From Streptomyces gelaticus (lineage in GTDB: Bacteria; Actinomycetota; Actinomycetes; Streptomycetales; Streptomycetaceae), in assembly GCF_014649535.1 (NCBI RefSeq), contig NZ_BMTF01000004.1:50397-114396 (forward strand): a DNA stretch of 64,000 bases, given 5' to 3'. Below the pieces are notes generated by a model that worked only from the letters and a program-made list of their open reading frames with translations, did no database searches and was not told where the DNA came from. A program made the position numbers and the translations under genes. How positions within the stretch are numbered: the stretch's first letter is position 1; each line of letters begins with the position of its first letter. This document shows, piece by piece, positions 17,380 to 24,869 of this stretch.

Positions 17380-17493
17380 GCGGACGGAAAACGAAGAGTC
17401 AATCTGCACAAAACCTGATGGCACAGCGCAACCCATCTCTTCACCCCGCAGCTAGTCCATCGGAGCCGACGCAATGCGAAACGGCACCCGACA
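17380..17493. repeat. Transposon right end with inverted TnsB-type motifs
   Basis: Read on the minus strand from 17493 the end begins TGTCGGGTGCCGTTTCGCATTG. Inside it are TTTTGTGCAG (complement of 17404-17413) and TCTTCGTTTTCC (complement of 17386-17397), which match the left-end core TTCGTTTTGCAG in inverted orientation. This supports 17493 as the terminus. Confidence 0.7.
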
Positions 17494-17498
17494 CGCAC
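17494..17498. repeat. Target-site duplication, right copy (CGCAC)
   Basis: Exact repeat of 11401-11405 immediately after the terminal GACA. Removing the element and one copy leaves a 146-base divergent intergenic region between lon and the sigma-factor gene. Confidence 0.9.
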
Positions 17499-17541
17499 AT
17501 CTCGGCGAACCGGCTCGGGTCCATCGCCCGATAGAGGGGGT

Positions 17542-18147
17542 GTGAAGCTGTTGCGCCCCTCGGGGGAGGACCCGGACGACGACCACGCCCTGCTGCGTGC
17601 CGTCGCGCAGGGGGACACGGAGGCCCTGGCCACGCTCTACGACCGGCACGCCGGCTGGCTGCTGGCCCGGCTGGGCAGGCGGTGCGCGGATGCCGAGACC
17701 GTACGGGAGGTGCTTCAGGACACCTTTGTCACGGTCTGGCGCTCCGCCGGTTCGCATCGCGGGGCCCAGATCGGCGGCTGGCTGTGGGTGATCGCCTCGC
17801 GCCGGCTGGTGGACGCGCAGCGGGCCCACGCCCGTACCGATCTCGCCGTCCGGGCCGAGCGGACCGGGAACAACGAGTGGGCCGCCACCGCGCCGTCCGC
17901 CGAGGAACGGGTGCTCGCCGGGCTGGAGTACGGGGACGTGGGCGCCGCGCTCGACCGGATCTCTCCCGAGCTGCGGGAGGTCCTGCGCGCCACGGTCATC
18001 GACGGACTGACGACCCGCGAGACGGCCCGGCTCCTCGGCATCCCCGAAGGCACGGTCAAGACCCGCGCGATGCGGGCCAGACGCGAGCTGCGCGCCGCAC
18101 TGGAACTCTCGGCCCCGGAGCCCGGACCGCTGGGAGGAACGGCATGA
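17542..18147 (+). CDS. ECF-type RNA polymerase sigma factor
   Basis: A 201-residue sigma-70 family protein with only regions 2 and 4. Region 2 spans about 15-85 (DTEALATLYDRHAGWLLARL, then VLQDTFVTVWRSA), and region 4 ends in TTRETARLLGIPEGTVKTRA (about 155-174), the helix-turn-helix that reads the -35 element. It starts with GTG at 17542. The next gene is a zinc-finger anti-sigma candidate, then an ABC exporter, with overlapping stops and starts, so the sigma factor probably controls its own operon. The Tn7-like element has inserted 44 bases upstream of the start codon and may have replaced or cut its promoter. Confidence 0.93.
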   Translation: MKLLRPSGEDPDDDHALLRAVAQGDTEALATLYDRHAGWLLARLGRRCADAETVREVLQDTFVTVWRSAGSHRGAQIGGWLWVIASRRLVDAQRAHARTDLAVRAERTGNNEWAATAPSAEERVLAGLEYGDVGAALDRISPELREVLRATVIDGLTTRETARLLGIPEGTVKTRAMRARRELRAALELSAPEPGPLGGTA

Positions 18148-19061
18148 CCACGACGGGAGGTACCGGCATGTCCCACTGGCACGTGAGCGAGGAGCTGGCC
18201 GGGCGGTACGCCGCCGGTTCGATGACGGAGACGGACGCCTGGTCCGTGGAGAAGCACGTCGAGGCGTGCGGAGGATGCGCGGCGCGGATCTCGGCGGCGG
18301 TGCGGGCGCGGCCGGAGACGGGCGCGGCGCTGGACGCGGTGCGCGCGGGGGTGCTGGCCGCGGTGGCGGCGGAGGGAGCACCCGTGAGGGGGCCCGCCCG
18401 CAGCGCCCGACGCCGCTCCCCCGGGGCCGTGACCCGCGCCGGGCGGCTGCTGTGGGCCGCCGGGCCCGCGCTGCGCGCTCCGTGGCTGCTGGCGCTGGTG
18501 CTGGTGGCCGTCGGGGCCCTCGCGCTGGCGTACGGGGCCGGGGCCGGCGAGGCCGTCCGTCCGCTGCTCCTCGTCGTCGCGCCGGTGCTGCCACTGGCCG
18601 GGGTCGCCCTCTCCTACGGCCGGCACGCGGACCCGATGCACGAGATTACCGCCGCCACCCCCTCCGGCGGGCTGCGGCTGCTGCTCACCAGGACCGCCGC
18701 GGTGCTCGCCGTGAGCATCCCGGCGCTCACCCTCGCCGGGGCGGCGCTGCCCCCGTCCGCCGGGTGGCCCGGCGCGGCCGCCTGGCTGCTGCCCGGCCTC
18801 GCGATGACGCTGGCGGCGCTCGCCCTCGGTTCGTACGTCGGCTGCCGCACCGGGGCCACGTCCGTCGCCGTGGCCTGGGCGGCCGTCGTCGTCCTGCCGG
18901 TCCTCGCCGCGTCGCCCCCGGCGACCACCGGGGCGGCGGCCGAGGCCGCGCGGTACTTCGCCGGGCCCGCCGCCCAGGCCGGCTGGGCGGCGGGTGCACT
19001 GGTGTGCGCCGCGCTGCTCGCCGTACGCCGTAGATCCTTCGACCATCTGGAGAAGTTGTGA
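18144..19061 (+). CDS. Membrane zinc-finger anti-sigma-like protein
   Basis: A 305-residue protein with a putative zinc-finger (zf-HC2) at the N-terminus: HVEACGGCAAR supplies the HxxxCxxC motif seen in ZAS anti-sigma factors. The rest consists of about six hydrophobic helices (for example LLALVLVAVGALALAYG), which is longer than a simple single-helix anti-sigma factor. It overlaps the sigma stop by four bases (ATGA) and has GGGAGG at a good distance; an in-frame ATG at 18168 also has GGGAGG. The likely role is to hold the sigma factor at the membrane and release it on an envelope signal. The multi-helix region could instead be a membrane component of the linked ABC system. Confidence 0.8.
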   Translation: MTTTGGTGMSHWHVSEELAGRYAAGSMTETDAWSVEKHVEACGGCAARISAAVRARPETGAALDAVRAGVLAAVAAEGAPVRGPARSARRRSPGAVTRAGRLLWAAGPALRAPWLLALVLVAVGALALAYGAGAGEAVRPLLLVVAPVLPLAGVALSYGRHADPMHEITAATPSGGLRLLLTRTAAVLAVSIPALTLAGAALPPSAGWPGAAAWLLPGLAMTLAALALGSYVGCRTGATSVAVAWAAVVVLPVLAASPPATTGAAAEAARYFAGPAAQAGWAAGALVCAALLAVRRRSFDHLEKL

Positions 19062-19071
19062 GCGTGAACGC

Positions 19072-19875
19072 ATGAGCGGCATCGAGGCCGTGAACACGGT
19101 CGAGGTCAGGGCACTGACCGTCCGGCACCGCAGGACGACCGCGCTGGACGCCGTCGACCTCGACTTCGCGCCCGGTGTGCACGGGCTGCTCGGACCGAAC
19201 GGCGCGGGCAAGACCTCGCTGATCCGGGTGCTGGCCACCGTCGCCGCGCCCTCCGCCGGCCGGGTGGAACTGCTCGGCCAGGAGGTCGGCGCCGGGTCGG
19301 ACCACCGCGGCCGGGCGGAGGTCCGGCGCAGGCTCGGCTATCTGCCGCAGGAGTTCGGCTACTACCCGGGCTTCACCGTCCGCGAGTTCGTCTCCTACGT
19401 GGCCTGGCTCAAGGAGATGGACGCGGCGGCGGTCCCGGCCGCCGTGGAACACGCGGTGGACCGGGTGGGTCTGGCGGACCGGATCGACGCCAAGGTGAAG
19501 ACCCTGTCGGGCGGCATGGTGCGGCGCGTCGGCATCGCCCAGGCAATCGTCAACGATCCGGACCTGCTGCTGCTCGACGAACCGACCGCCGGTCTCGACC
19601 CCGAGCAGCGGGTCGAGTTCCGGGCGCTGATACGGGAGCTGGGCCGCACCACCACCGTGATCGTCTCGACCCACCTGGTCGAGGACATCGCCGCGGCCTG
19701 CACCGATGTCACCCTGATCGAGGCGGGCCGGATCGCGTACCGGGGTACGACGCAGGAGCTGACGGACCTCGGCGGCACCGAGGACGGCGAGGCGCAGCGG
19801 CCGGACGGCAACCCGATCGAGCGCGGCTACACCGCGGCACTGCGGGCGCACCGGGCGGCGGTGGCGAACCGATGA
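19072..19875 (+). CDS. ABC transporter ATP-binding protein
   Basis: A 267-residue ABC ATPase of the exporter (ABC-2/DRA) type. Motifs are Walker A GPNGAGKT, the Q-loop in GYLPQEFGYYPG, signature LSGGMVRR, and Walker B LLLLDEPTAGLD. It energises the two membrane proteins encoded next. The ATG at 19072 lies ten bases after the anti-sigma stop, and its stop overlaps the next start (ATGA). The substrate is unknown. Position in a sigma/anti-sigma operon suggests a stress- or envelope-linked export function. Confidence 0.93.
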   Translation: MSGIEAVNTVEVRALTVRHRRTTALDAVDLDFAPGVHGLLGPNGAGKTSLIRVLATVAAPSAGRVELLGQEVGAGSDHRGRAEVRRRLGYLPQEFGYYPGFTVREFVSYVAWLKEMDAAAVPAAVEHAVDRVGLADRIDAKVKTLSGGMVRRVGIAQAIVNDPDLLLLDEPTAGLDPEQRVEFRALIRELGRTTTVIVSTHLVEDIAAACTDVTLIEAGRIAYRGTTQELTDLGGTEDGEAQRPDGNPIERGYTAALRAHRAAVANR

Positions 19876-21176
19876 CGGCCTCCGAAGCACCGGCGCCCCG
19901 CCGGACGTACACCGCCCTGCGGACCGAACTCCGGCGCGGGATCGCCCCCTGGGCGGGGCTCGCCACCGCACTCACGCTTCTCGTTCCACTGTGGAGCAAG
20001 GCGGCCCAGTGGCAGGGGGGCTGGGGTCAGACGCAGGACCAACTGCATGCGGCGGCGGCACTGCTCGGCGGCCCGCTCGTCGCCGCGGCCGCCTGCTGGC
20101 AGGGCGGCCGGGAGCACCGCCGACGCACCGCCGAACTGCTGCTCTCGGTCCCGCGCAGCCGGCCGGCGCAGGTGATGACGGCCGTGACGCCGATCGTGCT
20201 GTGGGCGGCGGCGGGGTATCTGCTCGCGCTGGCCGTGGTGTTCGCGGCGACGGCTCCGTACACCGGGGCGGGCGGTCCGTCCCTCTCGGTCGTGGTCACG
20301 GATCTCGGTCTCCTGCTGTCCATCGGCTTCGTCGGCTTCGTGGTCGGGCGGCTGGTGCGGTGGCGGCTGATCGCCCCGGTGCTCGCGGCCGTCTGCTACG
20401 TGCTCCTGGGGGCCCCGGGCTATGTGGAATCGAATGCCCGGTTCCTGAGCCCCGCCGAGCAGTACATGCTCGAAGGGTCCGTGCCGGTGTGGTGGTTCGC
20501 TCCGGTCCTGCTGGCCTGGACGGGTGGCATCGCCGCCACCGTGCTGCTCGCGTACACGGCCCGGCGGCGCCTGCTGGCCGTCGTACCGCTCGCGCTGGCG
20601 GTCACGGCGGGCGCGGTGATCGTGCCGACGGGCGACCACCTGTTCCGGGACGATCCGGCCGCGACGCGCCGGGTCTGCTCGACGCCGGCACCCGGCACGC
20701 CGCAGCTCTGTGTGGCGGCGCCCGACGCACCGGTGCTGCCCAGTGCGTCCGCTGCCCTGGCCGGAATGTTCTCGCGGTTGGAGGGGGTCCCGGGCGCACC
20801 GGTCAGATACGTGGAATCCACGTTCGACCCGAAGGACGACGAAGCCGCCCTGGCGCACGTCATGCGCGGCTGGGGCATCACGCGGAACAAACTGACCGAC
20901 CCTCGGGCGTACGCCTCGGAAACCGCGCTGAGCCTGACGCTGCGCGACTGTTCGAACCATTCGCACCGGAGCAGACGCGAGGGGGGAAAGCAGGTGGATC
21001 TCACGGACGACGCCGTACGCACCTGGCTGGCCGACGGGGACTCCACGTGGGACCCGGAAGCCCGCCCCCTCGTCACCCGTCTCGAGGCCATGCCCGACGC
21101 CGACCGCAAGGCCTGGCTCGGCCGCTACCTGGCCACCCGGAAGAGCTGCATGCCCACGGAGGTGCCGGCCCTGTGA
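19872..21176 (+). CDS. ABC transporter membrane protein with large C-terminal extracytoplasmic domain
   Basis: A 434-residue membrane protein. About six hydrophobic helices occupy residues 25-260, in the arrangement of ABC-2-type permeases. The remaining 170 residues after LLAVVPLALAVTAGAVIVPT are hydrophilic, contain four cysteines (RRVCSTPAPGTPQLC, LRDCSN, RKSCMPT) and probably lie outside the membrane, stabilised by disulfides. This extra domain is not a standard permease feature and could sense or bind a ligand. Coupled by four-base overlaps to the ATPase upstream and the second membrane protein downstream. Confidence 0.78.
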   Translation: MTASEAPAPRRTYTALRTELRRGIAPWAGLATALTLLVPLWSKAAQWQGGWGQTQDQLHAAAALLGGPLVAAAACWQGGREHRRRTAELLLSVPRSRPAQVMTAVTPIVLWAAAGYLLALAVVFAATAPYTGAGGPSLSVVVTDLGLLLSIGFVGFVVGRLVRWRLIAPVLAAVCYVLLGAPGYVESNARFLSPAEQYMLEGSVPVWWFAPVLLAWTGGIAATVLLAYTARRRLLAVVPLALAVTAGAVIVPTGDHLFRDDPAATRRVCSTPAPGTPQLCVAAPDAPVLPSASAALAGMFSRLEGVPGAPVRYVESTFDPKDDEAALAHVMRGWGITRNKLTDPRAYASETALSLTLRDCSNHSHRSRREGGKQVDLTDDAVRTWLADGDSTWDPEARPLVTRLEAMPDADRKAWLGRYLATRKSCMPTEVPAL

Positions 21177-21796
21177 GCACTCGCCCGGCCCACGCGGTCC
21201 TCCCTCTCCTCTACATCCGCTCCCGTGCCCTCCCCCTCACTCTCGCCACCCTGACCGGCATCGTCCTCGTCGCCGCCTGGGCCGCCCACTGGCTGCAGGA
21301 CCAGCCGTACTTCGACCACACCGCCCGCGTCCCGGTCGTCGTGCTGGCCCCGCTGCTCGCCTCCGCCGCGATCGGTACCAGCCTGCACGCGCACTCCGAC
21401 GAGCTGGACCGGACCGCCGTGGGCCGCTGGTGGCCGCGCCGGCTGCTGCATCTGCTGGCGCTGACCGTGCCGGCGGCAGGGGCACTCGCGGCGGCGGTCC
21501 CGGGGCACCCGGAGGCGTTCGGCGCACCGGCCATGGTGCGCAACCTGCTCGGCGCGACCGGGGTGGCCGCGGCCGCCGCCGCCCTGCTCGGTGCCCGGCT
21601 GAGCTGGCTGCCGATGACGGTCTACGGCGGCGCCGTCTACCTGGCGGCGCCCCGCACCCCGGGCGGCGCGGCGGCGGTGTGGGCCTGGCCGATGCAGCCG
21701 GGTCCGCAGGAGGCGGCGTGGGCGGTGGCGGTGACGGCGTACGCGGTCGGCGCGGCGCTCCTCGTGGTGCGCGGGGCGCGTCCGGAGCGCGGGTAG
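21173..21796 (+). CDS. Second small membrane subunit of the ABC system
   Basis: A 207-residue hydrophobic protein with about five or six membrane helices (LTLATLTGIVLVAAWAAHWL is the first). The GTG at 21173 overlaps the previous stop (GTGA) and sets the start; the open frame upstream is only an antisense-like extension inside the previous gene. No catalytic motif. It most likely forms the permease together with the preceding protein. It ends the operon; a 95-base gap precedes the next gene. Confidence 0.75.
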   Translation: MSTRPAHAVLPLLYIRSRALPLTLATLTGIVLVAAWAAHWLQDQPYFDHTARVPVVVLAPLLASAAIGTSLHAHSDELDRTAVGRWWPRRLLHLLALTVPAAGALAAAVPGHPEAFGAPAMVRNLLGATGVAAAAAALLGARLSWLPMTVYGGAVYLAAPRTPGGAAAVWAWPMQPGPQEAAWAVAVTAYAVGAALLVVRGARPERG

Positions 21797-21891
21797 CCGC
21801 GCGGCCGGTTCCGGCAATCCGCTGGCCTCCGGCCGCGCCGACCGGACAGGATGGCGGGGACCCTGTCCGCCGTCCACCGGAGACCCGCACC

Positions 21892-22578
21892 ATGCCCGAC
21901 GTCCACCGCTCCGACGCCCCCGTCACCCTCGACCGCCGCGAAGGCCCGTACGGCGAGGTCGTTCTGCGGGAGCGGGGTGACGACTTCGAGATCATCGCCA
22001 ACGGGTGCTTCCTGATGGACACCTCGGACGGGCGCTCCGAGCGGCTGCTGATCGACGCGGCGCTGGCCGCCCTGCCCGCCGACAGGACCGCCCCGTCGGT
22101 GCTCATCGGGGGGCTCGGCGTCGGATTCTCGCTCGTCCGGGCCGCCGCCGAGCCGCGGTGGGGACGGATCGTCGTGGCCGAGCGGGAACAGGCGATCGTG
22201 GACTGGCACCTGGAGGGGCCGCTGGCCGCGATCTCGGGCGCGGCACTCGCCGATCCACGGACGGGGATCCTGCCGACGGATCTGGTCGAGTATCTGGGGA
22301 CGACTACGGACCGTTACGACGCCCTGTGTCTGGACATCGACAACGGACCGGACTGGACCGTCACCGAGGACAACACGAGCCTGTACTCCCCCGCCGGCCT
22401 GGCGGACTGCCGGGAGCGGCTGACACCGGGGGGTGTTCTCGCAGTGTGGTCCGCGCAGCCGTCCGCCGACTTCGAACAGGCCCTGCGGAATGCCGGATTC
22501 GATGGGGTAAGAACCGAAGAGATCGCTGTTGCCCGAGGTGTGCCCGACGTGGTGCATCTCGCACTTCGGACGGACTGA
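21892..22578 (+). CDS. Spermidine-synthase-like Rossmann-fold protein
   Basis: A 228-residue protein with the fold of polyamine aminopropyltransferases and related methyltransferases. Landmarks are VLIGGLGVGFSL (motif I, about 75-86), VVAEREQAIVDWH (ribose-binding acidic strand), YDALCLDIDNGPDW with the Asp-rich loop, and LTPGGVLAVWSAQP. The first 60 residues form a small N-terminal beta domain with the FLMDTSDGRSE gatekeeper-like segment. Whether it transfers aminopropyl or methyl groups is not visible. The ATG at 21892 is preceded by GGAGA. It stands alone between the sigma operon and the two-component pair. Confidence 0.8.
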   Translation: MPDVHRSDAPVTLDRREGPYGEVVLRERGDDFEIIANGCFLMDTSDGRSERLLIDAALAALPADRTAPSVLIGGLGVGFSLVRAAAEPRWGRIVVAEREQAIVDWHLEGPLAAISGAALADPRTGILPTDLVEYLGTTTDRYDALCLDIDNGPDWTVTEDNTSLYSPAGLADCRERLTPGGVLAVWSAQPSADFEQALRNAGFDGVRTEEIAVARGVPDVVHLALRTD

Positions 22579-22800
22579 GGCCCCCTCCGGGGATGACCGG
22601 CCCCCGCTGCCCGGGGGCCAAGCGCCACAAGACCGACACTCCGCCACTTCCTTGCAGCCGAGCCGTTACACCCTGCGTAGCCGAGAGCAGTCCGCTGCCT
22701 TTACGCTGCTGACCGGTAACGGGATCACCCACGAAATCCACAAGCGAAGACCGTGCGTCCGGGGGAATGGCCCCCGTGAGAACGGGGCAGGGGCGGGGCG

Positions 22801-23538
22801 ATGGAACAGACAAACACCACCCAGACCGGCGTCGCGGCCACCCCTGGCGCGCAGCGCCGGGTGCTGGTGGTCGAGGACGACGCCACGATCGTCGACGCCA
22901 TTTCCGCCCGGCTGCGGGCCGAGGGCTTTCTGGTGCAGACCGCACTCGACGGTCCGGCGGCGGTGGACGCGGCCGAGGCGTGGCAGCCGGATCTGATGGT
23001 GCTCGACATCATGCTTCCCGGTTTCGACGGCCTGGAGGTCTGCCGCCGTGTGCAGGCCCAGCGGCCGGTGCCGGTGCTGATGCTGACCGCCCGGGACGAC
23101 GAGACGGACATGCTGGTCGGCCTCGGCGTCGGCGCCGACGACTACATGACCAAGCCGTTCTCGATGCGCGAGCTGGCGGCCCGGGTCCACGTCCTGCTGC
23201 GCCGGGTCGAGCGCGCGGCGCTGGCCGCGGTGACGCCGCGCAGCGGGATCCTGCGCCTGGGCGAGCTGGAGATCGATCACGCGCAGCGCCGGGTCAGGGT
23301 GCGCGCCGACGACGTCCACCTCACGCCGACCGAGTTCGACCTGCTGGTCTGTCTGGCCAATACGCCGCGTGCGGTGCTCTCCCGGGAGCAGCTGCTGGCC
23401 GAGGTCTGGGACTGGGCGGACGCCTCCGGCACCCGTACGGTCGACAGCCACATCAAGGCGCTGCGCCGGAAGATCGGTGCGGAGCGGATCCGTACGGTGC
23501 ACGGTGTGGGTTACGCCCTGGAGACGCCGGCTCCATGA
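22801..23538 (+). CDS. OmpR-family response regulator
   Basis: A 245-residue two-domain response regulator. The receiver has the acidic pocket in VVEDDAT, the phospho-acceptor Asp69 in VLDIM, Thr96 in LTARD and Lys118 in MTKPF. The C-terminal winged helix contains LTPTEFDLLVCLANTP and the recognition helix TVDSHIKALRRKI. Phosphorylation by the kinase encoded next should drive DNA binding. The stop overlaps the kinase ATG by four bases. About 220 bases of upstream sequence should carry the promoter. Its regulon is unknown; kgd is the next gene downstream. Confidence 0.95.
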   Translation: MEQTNTTQTGVAATPGAQRRVLVVEDDATIVDAISARLRAEGFLVQTALDGPAAVDAAEAWQPDLMVLDIMLPGFDGLEVCRRVQAQRPVPVLMLTARDDETDMLVGLGVGADDYMTKPFSMRELAARVHVLLRRVERAALAAVTPRSGILRLGELEIDHAQRRVRVRADDVHLTPTEFDLLVCLANTPRAVLSREQLLAEVWDWADASGTRTVDSHIKALRRKIGAERIRTVHGVGYALETPAP

Positions 23539-24611
23539 CCCGGCCCGGTTCCGGACTGCGTCCTTTCTCGGTCAAGGCCAAGATGAGCACGCTCGTCGTG
23601 GTCTCGGTGTTCATCACCACCGGGCTGCTGATGGTGGCCGTGCGCACCAGGACCGAGCTGCGGTTCATCACGGTGTTCTCGGTGATCGCGACCCTGCTGA
23701 TCACCCAGTTCGTGGCCCACGGCCTGACCGCGCCGCTGGACGAGATGACCAAGGTGGCCCGGTCGATATCGCACGGCGACTACACCAGACGGGTGAGCGG
23801 CGCCGACCGGCGCGACGAGCTCGGCGACCTGGCCCAGACGATCAACCGCATGGCGGACGATCTGGAGGCCGTGGACCGGCATCGCAAGGAGCTGGTCGCC
23901 AATGTCTCGCACGAGCTGCGCACACCCATCGCGGCACTGAGAGCCGTGCTGGAGAACGTCGTGGACGGGGTGTCCTCGGCCGATCCCGAGACGATGCGTA
24001 CCGCACTGAAGCAGACGGAGCGGCTCGGCAGGCTGGTGGAGACGCTGCTGGACCTGTCCCGCCTGGACAACGGGGTGGTCACGCTCAAGGCCCGCCGTTT
24101 CGAGGTGTGGCCGTATCTGTCGGGCGTGCTGAAGGAGGCGAATCTCGCCGTCTCGCACCGCCGGCTGTCGTCCGGTTCCGGGAACCACATGCGCAAGGAC
24201 GTCCATCTGCATCTGGACGTGTCGCCGCCGGAGCTGACCGCGCACGCGGATGCGGAACGTCTGCACCAGGTGGTGGCCAATCTGATCGACAACGCCGTCA
24301 AGCACAGCCCGCCGCACGGCCGGGTCACCGTGCTGGCGCGGCGCGGGCCCGGCCCGGAGTCCCTGACGCTGGAGGTCCTGGACGAGGGACCGGGCATTCC
24401 GGAGTCCGAGCGGCACCGGGTCTTCGAGCGTTTCAACCGCGGCGAGGTGCCCTCCCCGCACGGTCCGGGCAGCGACGGCGGTACGGGCCTCGGCCTGGCG
24501 ATCGCCCGCTGGGCGGTGGATCTGCACGGCGGGCGCATCGGTGTGGCCGAATCCGTTCGCGGTTGCCGCATTCAAGTCACTCTTCCAGGGGTACCGCAAC
24601 CGCGAGGTTGA
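23535..24611 (+). CDS. Two-component sensor histidine kinase
   Basis: A 358-residue membrane kinase. Two adjacent hydrophobic segments (about 18-38 and 44-62) with almost no loop between them leave no sizeable extracellular sensor, so it probably reads a membrane or partner signal. A HAMP domain follows, then the H-box VSHELRTPIAAL, N-box NLIDNAVKHS, G1 DEGPGIPE and G2 GGTGLGLAIARW. All catalytic motifs are intact. Translation is coupled to the response regulator. The gene ends about 260 bases before kgd. Confidence 0.95.
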   Translation: MTRPGSGLRPFSVKAKMSTLVVVSVFITTGLLMVAVRTRTELRFITVFSVIATLLITQFVAHGLTAPLDEMTKVARSISHGDYTRRVSGADRRDELGDLAQTINRMADDLEAVDRHRKELVANVSHELRTPIAALRAVLENVVDGVSSADPETMRTALKQTERLGRLVETLLDLSRLDNGVVTLKARRFEVWPYLSGVLKEANLAVSHRRLSSGSGNHMRKDVHLHLDVSPPELTAHADAERLHQVVANLIDNAVKHSPPHGRVTVLARRGPGPESLTLEVLDEGPGIPESERHRVFERFNRGEVPSPHGPGSDGGTGLGLAIARWAVDLHGGRIGVAESVRGCRIQVTLPGVPQPRG

Positions 24612-24869
24612 CATAGGGTTCGAACCGGAAGGGCAGCTTCTGCGCGTTCCGTTCAGGGGGGTACGACCCAGGGGGCCGTAGCCGCGGTCCCGCGTACCCA
24701 AAGTGAAGCGGAACCGTGCATGTTTCCCGCCAATTCCTGCACCGAAACCCGCCTTCCAATGTGACTTGCGCGACGAAGACCGGCCCGGCCTGCGAGGAAC
24801 GGCCGGGGAGGCGTAGCCTTGATTTCCGCTGTCCATCACCTTGTGAAGCGGAAGAGGGCGGTTGCCGCC

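Larger units (their letters stand above)
11406..17493 (+). mobile_element. Complete Tn7-like transposon (TnsA-TnsB-TniB-TniQ with methyltransferase cargo)
   Basis: A 6,088-bp element bounded by TGTC at the left and GACA at the right, with identical CGCAC flanks. It carries in order a TnsA-like endonuclease, a DDE transposase of the TnsB/TniA type, a TniB/TnsC-like AAA+ ATPase and a TniQ/TnsD-like zinc-finger targeting protein, all on the plus strand and overlapping, followed by one opposing methyltransferase gene. The presence of TnsA implies cut-and-paste transposition, and the single small TniQ implies one targeting route. There is no Cascade or Cas12k gene, so it is not a CRISPR-guided element. 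It sits between lon and an ECF sigma gene. TniB is frameshifted, so this copy may be immobile. Confidence 0.95.

Noticed and set aside
11406..17493. CRISPR-associated (CAST-type) transposon
   Set aside because: No cas gene, repeat array or guide-like sequence in the element; TniQ alone does not imply RNA guidance.
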